NCBI GenBank assembly: GCA_022781445.1
Contig: JALETQ010000017.1
Location: 85,582-149,581 of the forward strand
Direction: 5' to 3'
Origin: Prevotella sp.
Lineage (GTDB): Bacteria > Bacteroidota > Bacteroidia > Bacteroidales > Bacteroidaceae
Length of the DNA: 64,000 bases
The stretch's first letter is position 1. Every line of letters begins with the position of its first letter. Position numbers and translations under genes: made by a program. Shown here piece after piece: positions 45,427 through 54,861 of the stretch. Below the pieces are notes generated by a model. That model was not told the origin of the DNA. It made no database searches and was given only the letters and a program-made list of their open reading frames with translations.

Positions 45427-47270
45427 AGAGACTGGAACTTCTCGCGCCTGCCAAGAACCTTGTCTGCGGACTGGCAGCCATCGACCACGGTGCCGACGCG
45501 GTGTATATCGGTGCCGACCGCTTCGGTGCCCGAAGTGCAGCGGGCAACCCGGTCGATGACATCAGGCAGCTCTGTGACCACGCCCACACTTTCATGGCGA
45601 GGGTGTATGTCACGGTCAATACGCTCATTCACGACGACGAGCTTGCCGACACCGAACGGTTGATATGGGACTTGTACCATGCCGGTGTCGATGCCGTCAT
45701 CGTGCAGGACATGGGCATCTTGCAAATGAACCTTCCTCCCGTCGAATTGCATGCCTCGACACAGACCGACATCCGTACCGTCGGAAAGGCGCAACGGCTT
45801 GCCGAGGCCGGATTCACGAGACTGGTGCCGGCGCGCGAACTCTCGGCCGACGACCTCCGCACATTGCACGAGGCTCTGCCCGATATCGAGCTGGAAGCCT
45901 TTGTACACGGTGCCTTGTGTGTGAGCTATTCAGGACTGTGCTACGTTTCGCAGCACTGCTTCGGCCGAAGTGCCAACCGGGGCGAATGCGCGCAGTTCTG
46001 CCGTTTCAGGTTCGACCTTGTCGATGCCGCCGGCACAACCATCATCCGCGACAAGCACCTGCTCTCGCTCAAGGACATGAACCGCCTCGACGACCTCGGC
46101 AAGCTCATCGAAGCCGGAGTCATGTCGTTCAAAATCGAAGGCAGGCTCAAGGACGAAGTGTATGTCAAGAATGTCGTGAGTGCCTACAGCCGCAAGCTCG
46201 ACCAATGGATTGCCGCCCATGCCGCCGATTACTGCAGGGCATCGCTGGGCCGATGCAGCTACACGTTCGAGCCGGATGTCGCCAAGACTTTCAACCGTGG
46301 CTTCACGCCCTATATGCTACACCGACACATGGCCGACATCACGGCCTTCGATACGCCCAAGTTCACGGGCCCCTGTGTGGGTAAGGTGAAGGAAGTCAAG
46401 GGGAAATCGTTCACCGTAAGCGGTATGGCAACCTTTGAGAACGGCGACGGTCTGTGCTACTTCGACAACGGGAAGCTCGAAGGCTTCCGCGTCAACAAGG
46501 CCGAAAGCAACCGCCTCTTCCCCTACCCTATGCCTGCCCGGCTCAAGCCCGGCACACGGCTGTACCGCAACCAGGACATGGCTTTCGACCGGCAGACGGC
46601 CGGCCAGACCGCCCGAAGGAAGATGGCTGTCGAAGCAAGCATTGCCTATCATGACGAACGGCTCGTGCTGAACCTGACCGTAAAGGACACCCGGCTTGGT
46701 GTCAAGGCCGAGTCGTCAGAAAGACCGGAACCGGCACAGAAGTCGCAAACCGACAATATCCGCACCCAGATCTGCAAGTTAGGCGACACACCCTTCGAGT
46801 GCGCCTCGGTCGTCATCGACCCTTCACTCCAAGGCCTGTTCGTGCGTGCCGGCCGGCTTGCCGACCTTCGTCGCCGTGCCGCCGAACAACTCGTGACCCT
46901 CCTCCGGGAGCAACCGCGCGGTCAGGCCGCAAGCCGCAGGCCCGTTGTGCCGGCCGCCGGAAACAATGACAACCGGCGGGTGGCCGACGAATATGGCCCG
47001 CACCGCCTTTTCTACAACATCACCAACCGGCTCGCCCGGAGATACTATGCCGAACGGGGTGTCACCGACGACGGCATGCCGCCCCTGAACACCGAACCCG
47101 TGATGCAATGCAGGCACTGCCTGCGCCATGCGCTCGGACACTGTGTCGTTCACGGAGGCACGAAACCCGACTGGACCGAACCCCTCTACCTGCAAACCGG
47201 CAACGGCAAGCGTTTCAGGCTGTCGTTCGATTGCCGTCAATGCCAAATGAATGTCTATGCCGAAGAATAA
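45423..47270 (+). CDS. U32 family peptidase / tRNA-rRNA hydroxylation-type protein
   Basis: This 615-residue protein has the U32 signature [19 protein letters not shown] followed by [13 protein letters not shown] (about residues 160-196), whose cysteines bind an iron-sulfur cluster in characterised relatives. It then has the [22 protein letters not shown] segment and a C-terminal beta region. The last 60 residues hold extra Cys pairs ([16 protein letters not shown]) that could bind a metal. U32 proteins such as RlhA and TrhP are needed for prephenate-dependent hydroxylation of RNA. It is translationally coupled to aroC, whose product chorismate is the prephenate precursor, which fits that role. 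A classical protease function is less likely. Confidence 0.88.
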   Translation: MKRLELLAPAKNLVCGLAAIDHGADAVYIGADRFGARSAAGNPVDDIRQLCDHAHTFMARVYVTVNTLIHDDELADTERLIWDLYHAGVDAVIVQDMGILQMNLPPVELHASTQTDIRTVGKAQRLAEAGFTRLVPARELSADDLRTLHEALPDIELEAFVHGALCVSYSGLCYVSQHCFGRSANRGECAQFCRFRFDLVDAAGTTIIRDKHLLSLKDMNRLDDLGKLIEAGVMSFKIEGRLKDEVYVKNVVSAYSRKLDQWIAAHAADYCRASLGRCSYTFEPDVAKTFNRGFTPYMLHRHMADITAFDTPKFTGPCVGKVKEVKGKSFTVSGMATFENGDGLCYFDNGKLEGFRVNKAESNRLFPYPMPARLKPGTRLYRNQDMAFDRQTAGQTARRKMAVEASIAYHDERLVLNLTVKDTRLGVKAESSERPEPAQKSQTDNIRTQICKLGDTPFECASVVIDPSLQGLFVRAGRLADLRRRAAEQLVTLLREQPRGQAASRRPVVPAAGNNDNRRVADEYGPHRLFYNITNRLARRYYAERGVTDDGMPPLNTEPVMQCRHCLRHALGHCVVHGGTKPDWTEPLYLQTGNGKRFRLSFDCRQCQMNVYAEE

Positions 47271-48318
47271 ATACACCCTTCTCACCCTGCTGCTGCTCAT
47301 GTTGCTGTCGTCGTGCTACCATCCGCGCCGTCAAGCCCGCCGCATCATGCCTGCCGTTGCCGGCGACACGTTGGTGTTTGCGAACAAGCATCACTACGGC
47401 CACAACTTCAACTTCGTGGTACACGACGACTCCCTGCCCCTCATCCGCCAGCTGCCCGAGGAGCAAATCAACGACTTGACCATCGACACATTCATGGTCT
47501 ACAAGAACGACCGGCTGGTCGTTGCCGACATCCGTATCCTTCCCAACGATACCGTTGACTCGGTTTGGGTACAGCTGGCACGCGACCAGTCGAGCATAGG
47601 CTGGACGCACGAAATGCAACTTCTGCCTGCCGTCGATCCCGACGACCCCATATCCCAGTTCATCACCTTTTTCTCGGATGCCCACCTGCTGTGGTTCCTC
47701 ATCATCCTTTCGGTCGTCGTCACGACCTATTGCCTGCGCATGATGATCAGGCGCGATGCCTACATCGTGCATCTCAGAGACATCTCGTCGTTCTATCCCA
47801 CCATGCTCGCCGTCACCGTAGCCCTCGCGGCCACGCTCTACTCCACCATCCAGCTGTTTACACCCGACGCATGGCGGCACTTCTATTTCCACCCCACACT
47901 CAACCCCTTTGCACAGCCGCCGCTGCTGATGCTGTTCCTCATCTCGGTGTGGTCCATGCTCATCATCGCCATTGCCGCCGTCGACGACACTTTCCGCAGC
48001 CTGCCCCTCGTCGATGCCCTGCTCTACCTCTTGGGACTGGGCGGCGTGTGTGCCATCAACTACATCATCTTCAGCCTCTCCACCCTCTACCACATCGGCT
48101 ACCTGCTCCTGCCCGTCTACGCTTTCTGGGCATTGAGGCACTACTTCCGCCACCACCGCTCGCGCTACATCTGCGGCAACTGCGGCAGGCAACTTGCCCG
48201 CAAAGGCATCTGTCCCTACTGTAAGGCCGTGAACGTGGCCGAAAAGAAAAGCCGCATGGCACGGCTGAAGAGCAACACGCTCTCGTCGCTCAGGAAATGC
48301 TGCCGGCCGCGGCAGTAG
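47251..48318 (+). CDS. Membrane protein with C-terminal zinc ribbon
   Basis: This is a 355-residue membrane protein of unknown function. It starts with a lipoprotein-like signal ([20 protein letters not shown], then SC). An extracytoplasmic part of about 110 residues follows, with FNFVVHDDSLPLIRQLPEEQ and a beta-rich TPM-like feel. There are about five membrane helices between residues 140 and 290 and a cytoplasmic C-terminus with a zinc ribbon, CGNCGRQLARKGICPYC, ending in a basic tail. It overlaps the U32 gene by 20 bases (14 if the ATG at 47257 is used), so it shares that operon with aroC. Confidence 0.75.
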   Translation: MSMPKNKYTLLTLLLLMLLSSCYHPRRQARRIMPAVAGDTLVFANKHHYGHNFNFVVHDDSLPLIRQLPEEQINDLTIDTFMVYKNDRLVVADIRILPNDTVDSVWVQLARDQSSIGWTHEMQLLPAVDPDDPISQFITFFSDAHLLWFLIILSVVVTTYCLRMMIRRDAYIVHLRDISSFYPTMLAVTVALAATLYSTIQLFTPDAWRHFYFHPTLNPFAQPPLLMLFLISVWSMLIIAIAAVDDTFRSLPLVDALLYLLGLGGVCAINYIIFSLSTLYHIGYLLLPVYAFWALRHYFRHHRSRYICGNCGRQLARKGICPYCKAVNVAEKKSRMARLKSNTLSSLRKCCRPRQ

Positions 48319-48596
48319 GAAACCGCTCCCGGGATTTCGTTGAGGGCTTCTCATGCCCATCCCCCTGAGGAAGATCATCGCCCGGCAAGCGGGCATGGAA
48401 GCTCCGAAGAGAACACACTATATCCGGACAAGTCAGACGGCACTGCCCGGAAAGTGCCATGAACGGCATGAAAGACGGGACGGGAAAGAATGAAGAAAGG
48501 CATGTAAATTGAACGGACACCGTTTGAAGACCGTTCAAAGCTCCAACGCTTCTTGTCGCACGTTGCGACAGGAAGCGTTTTTTCGTGTACCCTTTT

Positions 48597-48628
48597 CTTG
48601 TCATTCTCAATGATTTGAATTACCTTTG
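48597..48628 (+). promoter_or_regulatory. Promoter of the HU-family gene
   Basis: CTTG (48597-48600), 20 bases, TACCTTTG (48621-48628). The implied transcript would contain the whole 22-bp repeat array in a leader of about 290 bases. Confidence 0.7.
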
Positions 48629-48644
48629 CAGTATCACGGACAAA

Positions 48645-48732
48645 TTCCCAACGGGTTGAGAAATATTTCCCAACAGGTTGAGAATTATTTCCCAACGGGT
48701 TGAAAAATATTTCCCAACGGGTTGGGAAATCG
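48645..48732. repeat. 22-bp repeat array (CCCAACGGGTTG family), four units
   Basis: Units TTCCCAACGGGTTGAGAAATA start at 48645, 48667, 48689 and 48711, exactly 22 bases apart, with one or two changes each. Each unit contains the dyad CAAC-GG-GTTG, and AAATATTT joins the units. It belongs to the same family as 11951-12020 and lies inside the predicted leader of the HU-family gene. Confidence 0.9.
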
Positions 48733-48926
48733 GCAAGTCTTCGCTTCCGGCCATCATCCGGACGGTGAATGCGAAACAAAGGTGTACGGAAGGCATCCCG
48801 GCGGACAGCCCGAAAGACCCGCCGGCACAGAACCGACAGGCCGCCGGCGAGACACACGGCAAGCCCCGGCCCCGGAAAGGAAAACAAACCATTTCAAGAA
48901 CAAAAAAAACATAACCAAGACCAACC

Positions 48927-49541
48927 ATGGCAGTCATCTACAAACTCGTAAAGTCCAAAGGAAACATTCCCAACAACTCACCCTTCAGAGTGATCACGAA
49001 AGCATTCGAAACCAAAGGCATGGACCATCTGCAGCAACGCATCCGCCAAGCCACCTCGCTGACACCCGCCGACGTCGTTTCGGCGGTGACGGCACTCAAG
49101 GAAGAAATCGCCGAACAGCTCAAGATGGGCAACAACGTCCACCTGCCGGGCATCGGCTACTTCTCGATAGCGGCAACGGGCGAACTGTATCAAGACCCGC
49201 GCTCGAAGCACTACAGGCTGCGCAACCCGCGTGTCCGCACCGTGAACTTCCGTCCCGACACCCTTTTCATGGAAGCGCTCGAGGGCATCACGTTCGAAAA
49301 TGGCACCTATCGCAACACCCCCTTTTCCGACACCGATGACCATGCGACCGACGCCACCCTCAAAGCCCTCTTCGCCCATCAGTCGTTCATCACCGTCGGC
49401 GACCTGCGGGCACACCTCAACCTCTCCCAATCGTCGGCCTACCGCCTTGCCGCCCGGCTCGTCGAAGAAGGCAGGCTTCGCAACGCCGGCACACCCTATC
49501 GAAAAATGTTCGTGAAAGGCGACGGCAACACGGCCGGATGA
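48927..49541 (+). CDS. HU-family DNA-binding protein (HU-HIG type)
   Basis: This 204-residue protein has the HU-like domain found in Bacteroidetes. Residues 1-125 match the HU-HIG pattern: MAVIYKLVKSKGNIPNNSPF, ADVVSAVTALKEEIAEQLKMG, NNVHLPGIGYFSIAATGELY, VRTVNFRPDTLFMEAL. The C-terminal 70 residues form a second helical unit (HQSFITVGDLRAHLNLSQSSAYRLAARLVEEGRL) resembling a winged helix-turn-helix, so the protein may have two DNA-binding units. It probably acts as a nucleoid-associated or regulatory protein. It is alone on its transcript, with a long repeat-bearing leader. Confidence 0.88.
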   Translation: MAVIYKLVKSKGNIPNNSPFRVITKAFETKGMDHLQQRIRQATSLTPADVVSAVTALKEEIAEQLKMGNNVHLPGIGYFSIAATGELYQDPRSKHYRLRNPRVRTVNFRPDTLFMEALEGITFENGTYRNTPFSDTDDHATDATLKALFAHQSFITVGDLRAHLNLSQSSAYRLAARLVEEGRLRNAGTPYRKMFVKGDGNTAG

Positions 49542-49957
49542 CCGCCGACCCGAAATAATCGTCCAAGGCTGTGTGAAAGAACCGCCATCATCTGTCAGAA
49601 TCTCCTCCCCCGAACTGCCGGCCCTACAATTTTCCGGCCTTGGAACTTGCCCGGAAGGCAGGATGAAGGGACGACAGGGTACACGACATCGGGCCAAGCC
49701 GTTACCACCCCTCCCAGAGATGGAAAAAACTCTGTCTGAATGGCAGCGACGAATCGGTAACGAAGCCGCAAGATGACACTTCCGGGCATGCAGACTCGAG
49801 TATTGGCTTTGTCTGAAGATGAAAGGTGGGATTTTATAGTACCGGCTTTAACACAAATCGCCCGTCAGCGTTCCTCCCGAACCAGTCAAAACGAGAGGCC
49901 ACATCGAACGATATGGCCTCTCATTCTTATATGCGTGTTGGCAACGTGCGCAGCCAA
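49542..49957. other. Noncoding spacer between convergent genes
   Basis: I see no gene in these 416 bases; only the terminator at 49893-49922 is notable. Confidence 0.5.
49893..49922 (-). terminator. Terminator of the secreted-protein operon
   Basis: On the minus strand a 14-base stem (49922-49909 with 49906-49893) with near-perfect pairing is followed by GTTTTG. It starts 35 bases after the last stop codon. The T-run is short. Confidence 0.7.
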
Positions 49958-50929
49958 CTAATCGTTGCTGAAAAGTCGAATGGCGTAATCTGTCGTGACA
50001 TGAATGGGATAAAGACGGGCTGCCGCAGCATGGAAATTGAAAGCCCACGCAAATCCCGGATAGCCTTCAACGACCGAACCCGACCAATAACGTCCGCCGG
50101 TACCTACACTGACAATCTCGCCGGCTCCTCCGGAAGTGTCGTTCCATCCGCTGGCAGGGAATGTCTTTTCGAAGCACAGGTCGGGATGAGCGGACCGATA
50201 GTCTTTCCACCATTCGGGATTACTGATGGTTTTGATGTCGCCTTGGAAGCCGTTGCCCAGATAACATACCGTGACAAGCATGTGCGCATCGAGGTTTCCG
50301 GGATTACGGAAGTCGCCGACAAGCTGATAACGATAGGCACAGAGCAGGCTGTTGTCGGCAGCCGGCGCAAATCCTTCCTCGGCTTGGGTATTGCTTTTCT
50401 TGAATTTCAAGGCATAGCAAGTGGATTTGTCAACCGAGTTGTAGTCGGCCTTATAACTCTTGCGCACCCCGTGTACGTCGATGGCTTCGTCTAAATCGGT
50501 ATTGCACTGCACGTAGAGGAAGGAGATGGTTCGGCCCCCTTCTTCATTGGGGAAGATGCCCCTCCACTCGGCAGCCGAAGGAAGGTGCCACTTTTTGCCG
50601 TCGACGGTTACCTCATTGAACGACGCTTGGGCCGTTTCCCATTGATAATGACTACAGTCGTTGTTCTTGGTCGTCTCGGCAAAGGTCGTGGGAGAAGTCA
50701 TGTTGCGGTCGGCCACATACTGAATGGCAAGTTTTTGAGCCGGCCGTACAGGCACATCGTTTTTCACGAAAGTGATGCTGTCGATATTCCGGACGGGATA
50801 AGTGAAGGTAGTGCCATCGGTTTTCAATATCGAGAGCGTTCCGTTTTCATAGTCCGACTGTGCATATCCCACACCGGCAACGGCGAGAGCAAACACGGCG
50901 AGAACGATTTTTTTGACATGAAGTTTCAT
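49958..50929 (-). CDS. Secreted protein with FISUMP-like domain (short paralog)
   Basis: This 323-residue exported protein begins with a signal peptide (MKLHVKKIVLAVFALAVAGV, then GYAQ). Residues about 25-55 are a small module, GTLSILKTDGTTFTYPVRNIDSITF, shared with the two upstream genes. From about 75 on is a cysteine-poor globular domain with WHLPSAAEWRGIFP, YALKFKK, CAYRYQLVGDF, FPASGW and RYWSGSV, the pattern of the Fibrobacter succinogenes major paralogous (FISUMP) or DUF1566-like fold. It is a paralog of the domain in the gene 44 bases upstream. Function unknown; cell-surface or secreted location is likely. It is last in a three-gene operon. Start chosen at the signal peptide. Confidence 0.8.
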   Translation of the reverse strand: MKLHVKKIVLAVFALAVAGVGYAQSDYENGTLSILKTDGTTFTYPVRNIDSITFVKNDVPVRPAQKLAIQYVADRNMTSPTTFAETTKNNDCSHYQWETAQASFNEVTVDGKKWHLPSAAEWRGIFPNEEGGRTISFLYVQCNTDLDEAIDVHGVRKSYKADYNSVDKSTCYALKFKKSNTQAEEGFAPAADNSLLCAYRYQLVGDFRNPGNLDAHMLVTVCYLGNGFQGDIKTISNPEWWKDYRSAHPDLCFEKTFPASGWNDTSGGAGEIVSVGTGGRYWSGSVVEGYPGFAWAFNFHAAAARLYPIHVTTDYAIRLFSND

Positions 50930-50973
50930 GGTATATGTTCTTGTTATTGATTCTGATTGGATGTAATTCATGG

Positions 50974-52890
50974 TTATTCCGTGACGAACAAACGCACGGG
51001 ATATGCTTCGATGGTATTGCAGGGAGCTTCGTAAGCATGACTGTTGTTGAAGAATATACCCCACGATGTCGACTCTCCGTTGGCTGTCGATGACCAGCAA
51101 TAGCCTTGCAATCCCGAGTAACGGCCTTCGCCGTAATCTTCATGGTCGTAGCCCGAAGCCGGGAAGATGCGCTCGATGGTTTCTGAAGCATGATCTTTCC
51201 ACCATGCTTCGTCGGCGATGTTGCCGATGGTACCTTTGAAGTCTTTGCCCAAATGGCATACGGTCACCTTGAGCCGGCTCTCGGTATTGCCTTCATAGAA
51301 ATCTCCCATGCGCTCGTAACGGTAAGCGCAGAGCATCGAATTGTCGGCAGCAGCCTCGAAACCTTCCTCAGCAGCTTGTTCGGCCTTGCCGAAACGAAGG
51401 GCATAGCAGATGCCGCCACCTTTTGAAAGATAGCTTGCCGAATAGGTTTTCTTTACTTTGTTGACTTCGACGGCTTCACTCGTTCCGGTATGCGAGGAGT
51501 TGTATTTGTAGATCACGCTGGCACCATCGCCGTAGGGAGGCACAATGGCTGCAAGTTCATGCTTGGACGGCAGGTGATAACGCACGCCTCCGATTTCGAC
51601 GTTTGCAAAACGTTCTACGGCATCACTCCACTTGTATCGTTTGGCAACACCGTTATCGTGTGTTTGCGCAAATTCGTTGTCGCTTATCAGGTTGTACTCG
51701 GCAACATATTCGATTGCCATCTTGGGGCGTTCCACTTTGGGGGCTTCCTGCAGGAGGAAGTACACATCACTGGCATTGAGTACCCAGTTGATGATGACTT
51801 GAGGACTTTCGGCATTGACAAATCTGATGATGATACCACCACCGGCCTGCTTGTTGTGCTTCTTGGCAGCCTCGACGGCTTCGTCTATGGTGGCAAAAGT
51901 CTCCGCGCGATTTCCGAAAGCATCGGTGCCATAAGCCTCAAGAAGTTGTGTCAAGCCGTAGGAAACATGGTTTTGCGCATACCGTGTGTAGACGGCAACC
52001 GCCTCTTCATTGGTCAAAGACTTGGCGAGATAAACACTGATTTCCTTGATGGCAGAAGCATCGGGAGTAGCTACCACATTCATGGTAAACGGATGTTCGT
52101 CGGCATCCTTCACTGCATCGAAATAGGCATAGAGCATACCGAACAGATTGATTTTATTCGAAATGAAGTAATTGGCTTCTACAAAATCATTGAAATCGGT
52201 CATCATCAATGCAGCGAGCTGGGGCAAATCGAGGCGATAGTAATTGCGGACAAACTCGAGCGTAAATGTTGACGCTTGCAGTTTCGGAGAGAAATACACA
52301 CCCGAAACAATGCCGAAAATGGGAGCGATGCGACCTTCCCAATAGTTGTCACCGGCAGCGAGTGTCAGCGTTTCCTCAATAGTCTTCTTGACTCCCGATA
52401 CTTCACCGACGACAAACTTTGTGCCATAGAAAGCTCCCCATTGCCCGGTAGCGTTTTCCAAGAACAGCTTCCAAGCATCACCGCTTGCTCTTCCTTGTTC
52501 AACGGCAGGAATGAAAGTGGCTTTGACCAACATGCCCGACTTGTCGGGAGCAGCCATGAGCACACCCTGCAGTTGCTCGCATACACAGTCCAGCGCCATC
52601 GGCTCATTAGCCTTGAAAGTGGTATGGAATTTATCGTTGACAGCGTTAACGAAATCAGCAAAGGGCTTGTTGATGTGGTTTGCAATTTCCGGTGCGGTGA
52701 GTTCGATACGTTGAGCCGGAAGAAACATCATACTGTCTATTTCCTGAACGGGAATCGCAACGGGCGATTGACCTTTCAGGTGGATTATCATATTGTATTT
52801 TTCTTGGCTGCCGGTGTTTTGTCCCATCACAGAAACGGTTGAAAAACATGCCAACAGCATGACGAGCATCAATATTTTTTTCATATTCAT
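50974..52890 (-). CDS. Secreted two-part protein with FISUMP-like domain (long paralog)
   Basis: This 638-residue protein has a signal peptide (MNMKKILMLVMLLACFSTVS, then VMGQ), the small N-terminal module (KYNMIIHLKGQSPVAIPVQE, then IDSMMF), a central region of about 300 residues unlike anything I recognise (residues 60-385, mixed alpha-beta, no repeats), and a C-terminal domain of about 245 residues paralogous to the short gene downstream. Shared landmarks are YHLPSKHELAAIVP, GICYALRFGK, CAYRYERMGDF, FPASGYD and YPVRLFVTE. The start overlaps the upstream stop (ATGA), so synthesis is coupled. Both FISUMP-like proteins end in a short strand with Arg-Leu-Phe, which may be their anchor or final strand. 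Confidence 0.8.
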   Translation of the reverse strand: MNMKKILMLVMLLACFSTVSVMGQNTGSQEKYNMIIHLKGQSPVAIPVQEIDSMMFLPAQRIELTAPEIANHINKPFADFVNAVNDKFHTTFKANEPMALDCVCEQLQGVLMAAPDKSGMLVKATFIPAVEQGRASGDAWKLFLENATGQWGAFYGTKFVVGEVSGVKKTIEETLTLAAGDNYWEGRIAPIFGIVSGVYFSPKLQASTFTLEFVRNYYRLDLPQLAALMMTDFNDFVEANYFISNKINLFGMLYAYFDAVKDADEHPFTMNVVATPDASAIKEISVYLAKSLTNEEAVAVYTRYAQNHVSYGLTQLLEAYGTDAFGNRAETFATIDEAVEAAKKHNKQAGGGIIIRFVNAESPQVIINWVLNASDVYFLLQEAPKVERPKMAIEYVAEYNLISDNEFAQTHDNGVAKRYKWSDAVERFANVEIGGVRYHLPSKHELAAIVPPYGDGASVIYKYNSSHTGTSEAVEVNKVKKTYSASYLSKGGGICYALRFGKAEQAAEEGFEAAADNSMLCAYRYERMGDFYEGNTESRLKVTVCHLGKDFKGTIGNIADEAWWKDHASETIERIFPASGYDHEDYGEGRYSGLQGYCWSSTANGESTSWGIFFNNSHAYEAPCNTIEAYPVRLFVTE

Positions 52891-53402
52891 TTCACAACTT
52901 TGAAGTTTTCACGATCTACTTTGATTACATACACTCCCGGTGCCCACGAATGAATGTCGATGCTTTGGGCGGCATCAAAGCGTGCCGACTGCCAAACCAC
53001 GACCCCGTCGAGGTTATAAACATTAACAGTGTGGTTATTGCCGGCTGTCAATCCATACACTGTCAACTTACCATCCGAGATGCGGATGGTCGCTCCACCG
53101 CCATTTGTGGTAGAAAGAGTCTGCACTCCGGTGTCCTCCGCCAACCAAAACAGGCATTTTGCCACGTTCTGCATGGAAACGGAAGCAGGATAGGAGTCTT
53201 GACTGCCTGTGTAGTCAAAATTCATGTTTCCTCCTTTGAAAGTGATGCGTCTCACATCCTCCAAGGCAATGACATGATGGTCGGTACCATCATTTTTTTC
53301 GATAATCATCGATGATTTGTCGAAAGTTTGCTGAGCTGCTACCGGCAACACACCGGTGGGACAAAAGGCAAACAGTAGAGCAAGGTGATTTTGTCTTTTC
53401 AT
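52887..53402 (-). CDS. Small secreted protein with type IX sorting tail
   Basis: This 171-residue protein starts with a signal peptide (MKRQNHLALLFAFCPTGVLP, then VAAQ). It carries the same small module as its neighbours (SSMIIEKNDGTDHHVIALED, then VRRITF), a short linker with NVAKCLFWLAED, and a C-terminal domain of the type IX secretion class (KLTVYGLTAGNNHTVNVYNL, VWQSARFDAAQSIDIHSWAP, GVYVIKVDRENFKVVK). It is first in the operon, coupled to the next gene by an ATGA overlap. The operon is therefore likely exported through the outer membrane. Start chosen for the signal peptide; the longer frame adds 36 residues. Confidence 0.82.
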   Translation of the reverse strand: MKRQNHLALLFAFCPTGVLPVAAQQTFDKSSMIIEKNDGTDHHVIALEDVRRITFKGGNMNFDYTGSQDSYPASVSMQNVAKCLFWLAEDTGVQTLSTTNGGGATIRISDGKLTVYGLTAGNNHTVNVYNLDGVVVWQSARFDAAQSIDIHSWAPGVYVIKVDRENFKVVK

Positions 53403-54045
53403 AAATGATACTTTATGGGTTTGAATAATATATTTTAAGCAAAAATGTACTACAAAACACAAGCTCCTTCCCTGCCACCCATCACCAAAACGAGACCAAA
53501 ATGAAACCATATTCAGCTTACAACAAGTGATTTAATCTGTTTATACCATGATGGTATCGGACGAATGAAAAGACGCAAGTGCGCCATTATCACCAACAAA
53601 TTTACAAAAATATTTCAAACAATCAATATTTTAAGTGTTAATTTCAAAAACTTTCAAGACAAACCATCTTACATTTCCGTTGTTGGCACTCGAAGTTTAA
53701 AGAAACACAAACAGATTGAACACCAAGATAAACCTATACATTCATGGCATAGAAGAATATATCTCACACGAATATCAAGAATCATTGAGTTACAATAATT
53801 GAATAAGGGAACAAAAAAGATTGGACTGACAAAGGAATACTATAATTATTATCTTTGTCTGATTGTGAAAAAAAACAGATCAAGAAACAAATATAATGTC
53901 ATAATGTCGTCCAAACGGACAATATAGGAAGGAAAGATCATGAACAGTTTGACATCTTGAGGCCAAGATCATGAACCATATAAAATCAATGTCGATGAGG
54001 CTCAAACAATCCTCATCGACATTAAACTGACAAGCGTTGGGAATA
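53403..54045. other. AT-rich noncoding spacer
   Basis: This 640-base spacer lies between the two minus-strand units. TATCTTTG on the plus strand at 53850-53857 is an isolated -7 word. I find no gene. Confidence 0.5.
53988..54023 (-). terminator. ECF sigma factor gene terminator
   Basis: A perfect 13-bp stem (53988-54000 with 54011-54023) and 10-base loop lie 22 bases after the sigma factor stop on the minus strand, then GATTTTAT. The T-run is weak. Confidence 0.7.
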
Positions 54046-54642
54046 TCAATCTGTCTGTAGAACGACACCGTTTTCCTTCGCCATACGACGCATGTTGAGG
54101 ATGGCATAGCGCATACGCCCCAAAGCAGTATTGATACTCACACCGGTCGTTTCGGCAATCTCTTTGAAGGACAAGCACTGATAGAAGCGCATATACGCCA
54201 CCTCCCTTTGTGTGTCGGGCAGCAATTCCATCATGCGTTTCACATCAGCCAGCACCTGCTCATTGACATAGAAGTCTTCAATGTTCGACTCCAACAGATG
54301 GCGCGAAGAGATATTCGACAAGTCATTGGTTTCGGACGGTTCCACGATCCGGTCGTTCTTCTTGGTGCGAAACCAGTCCATGATCACATTATGGGCAATG
54401 CGCATCATCCATGCACGGAACTTTCCGGAGTCCGTGTATTTGTTTTCCTGGAGCTTGGTGATGATCTTCACGAATGTTTCCTGGAAGAGATCGTTTGCCA
54501 CATCATGCCGTCTGACGACAAAAAGGATATACGAAAACAACCTCGACTGATTGCGTTCCAAAAGTAAATCGAAAGCTCTGTTATTACCATCGATATATGC
54601 CAATGCCAACTCTTCGTCGGTCATTTCATGTATTTTCTTCAT
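54046..54642 (-). CDS. ECF RNA polymerase sigma factor
   Basis: This 198-residue sigma-70 family factor has region 2 (AFDLLLERNQSRLFSYILFV, then DVANDLFQETFVKIITKL, FRAWMMRIAHNVIMDWFR) and region 4 (LLPDTQREVAYMRFYQCLSF, KEIAETTGVSINTALGRMRY), joined by a linker of 45 residues. No anti-sigma or TonB-receptor gene adjoins, so it is not of the FecI-type SusCD regulators; it may be a stand-alone factor acting in general or stress control. It has a full consensus promoter and a terminator, so it is monocistronic. Confidence 0.93.
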   Translation of the reverse strand: MKKIHEMTDEELALAYIDGNNRAFDLLLERNQSRLFSYILFVVRRHDVANDLFQETFVKIITKLQENKYTDSGKFRAWMMRIAHNVIMDWFRTKKNDRIVEPSETNDLSNISSRHLLESNIEDFYVNEQVLADVKRMMELLPDTQREVAYMRFYQCLSFKEIAETTGVSINTALGRMRYAILNMRRMAKENGVVLQTD

Positions 54643-54732
54643 TGCTTAAAAGCTGTTTGTATTTTAAGTAATGTTTTACGATAGGCAATCCGGTTTACGT
54701 GAGTTAAACAAGTATTTCTCTTCAATCGACCG

Positions 54733-54764
54733 CAAATATAGCTATTTTTACGGTTTTGAGCAAA
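54733..54764 (-). promoter_or_regulatory. ECF sigma factor promoter
   Basis: On the minus strand TTTG (54764-54761), 20 bases, TATATTTG (54740-54733), giving a leader of about 85 bases. Confidence 0.85.
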
Positions 54765-54785
54765 AAGAGATGGAATTATTTATCA

Positions 54786-54856
54786 AAAAAGAAAAGGGAA
54801 GTTGATGCGATCGTAGAAAATCTCTACCATCGGGGTGTACAAAAAACCAACTTCCC
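54786..54856 (-). ncRNA. Candidate small RNA upstream of the ECF sigma gene
   Basis: TATATTTG at 54869-54862 on the minus strand predicts a start at about 54856. The RNA would begin GGGAAGUUG, which pairs perfectly with its 3' part at 54804-54796; an inner 10-bp stem with one mismatch (54832-54823 with 54817-54808) lies inside, and the outer stem is followed by TTTTCTTTTTT. So promoter, closed fold and terminator fit a transcript of about 70 bases, ending before the sigma factor promoter. Confidence 0.6.
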
Positions 54857-54861
54857 ACATG

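Larger units (their letters stand above)
48319..48926. other. Spacer before the HU-family gene
   Basis: The spacer holds a remnant of the dispersed element (GGAAAGTGCCATGAACGGC at about 48459), a hairpin with T-run (CGCTTCTTGTCGC...GCGACAGGAAGCG then TTTTTT, about 48547-48583) that could terminate transcription from upstream, the HU promoter and the 22-bp array. Confidence 0.6.

Noticed and set aside
48645..48732. Possible CRISPR array
   Set aside because: The repeats are 22 bases long and directly abutting with no variable spacers, and there are no cas genes in the window.
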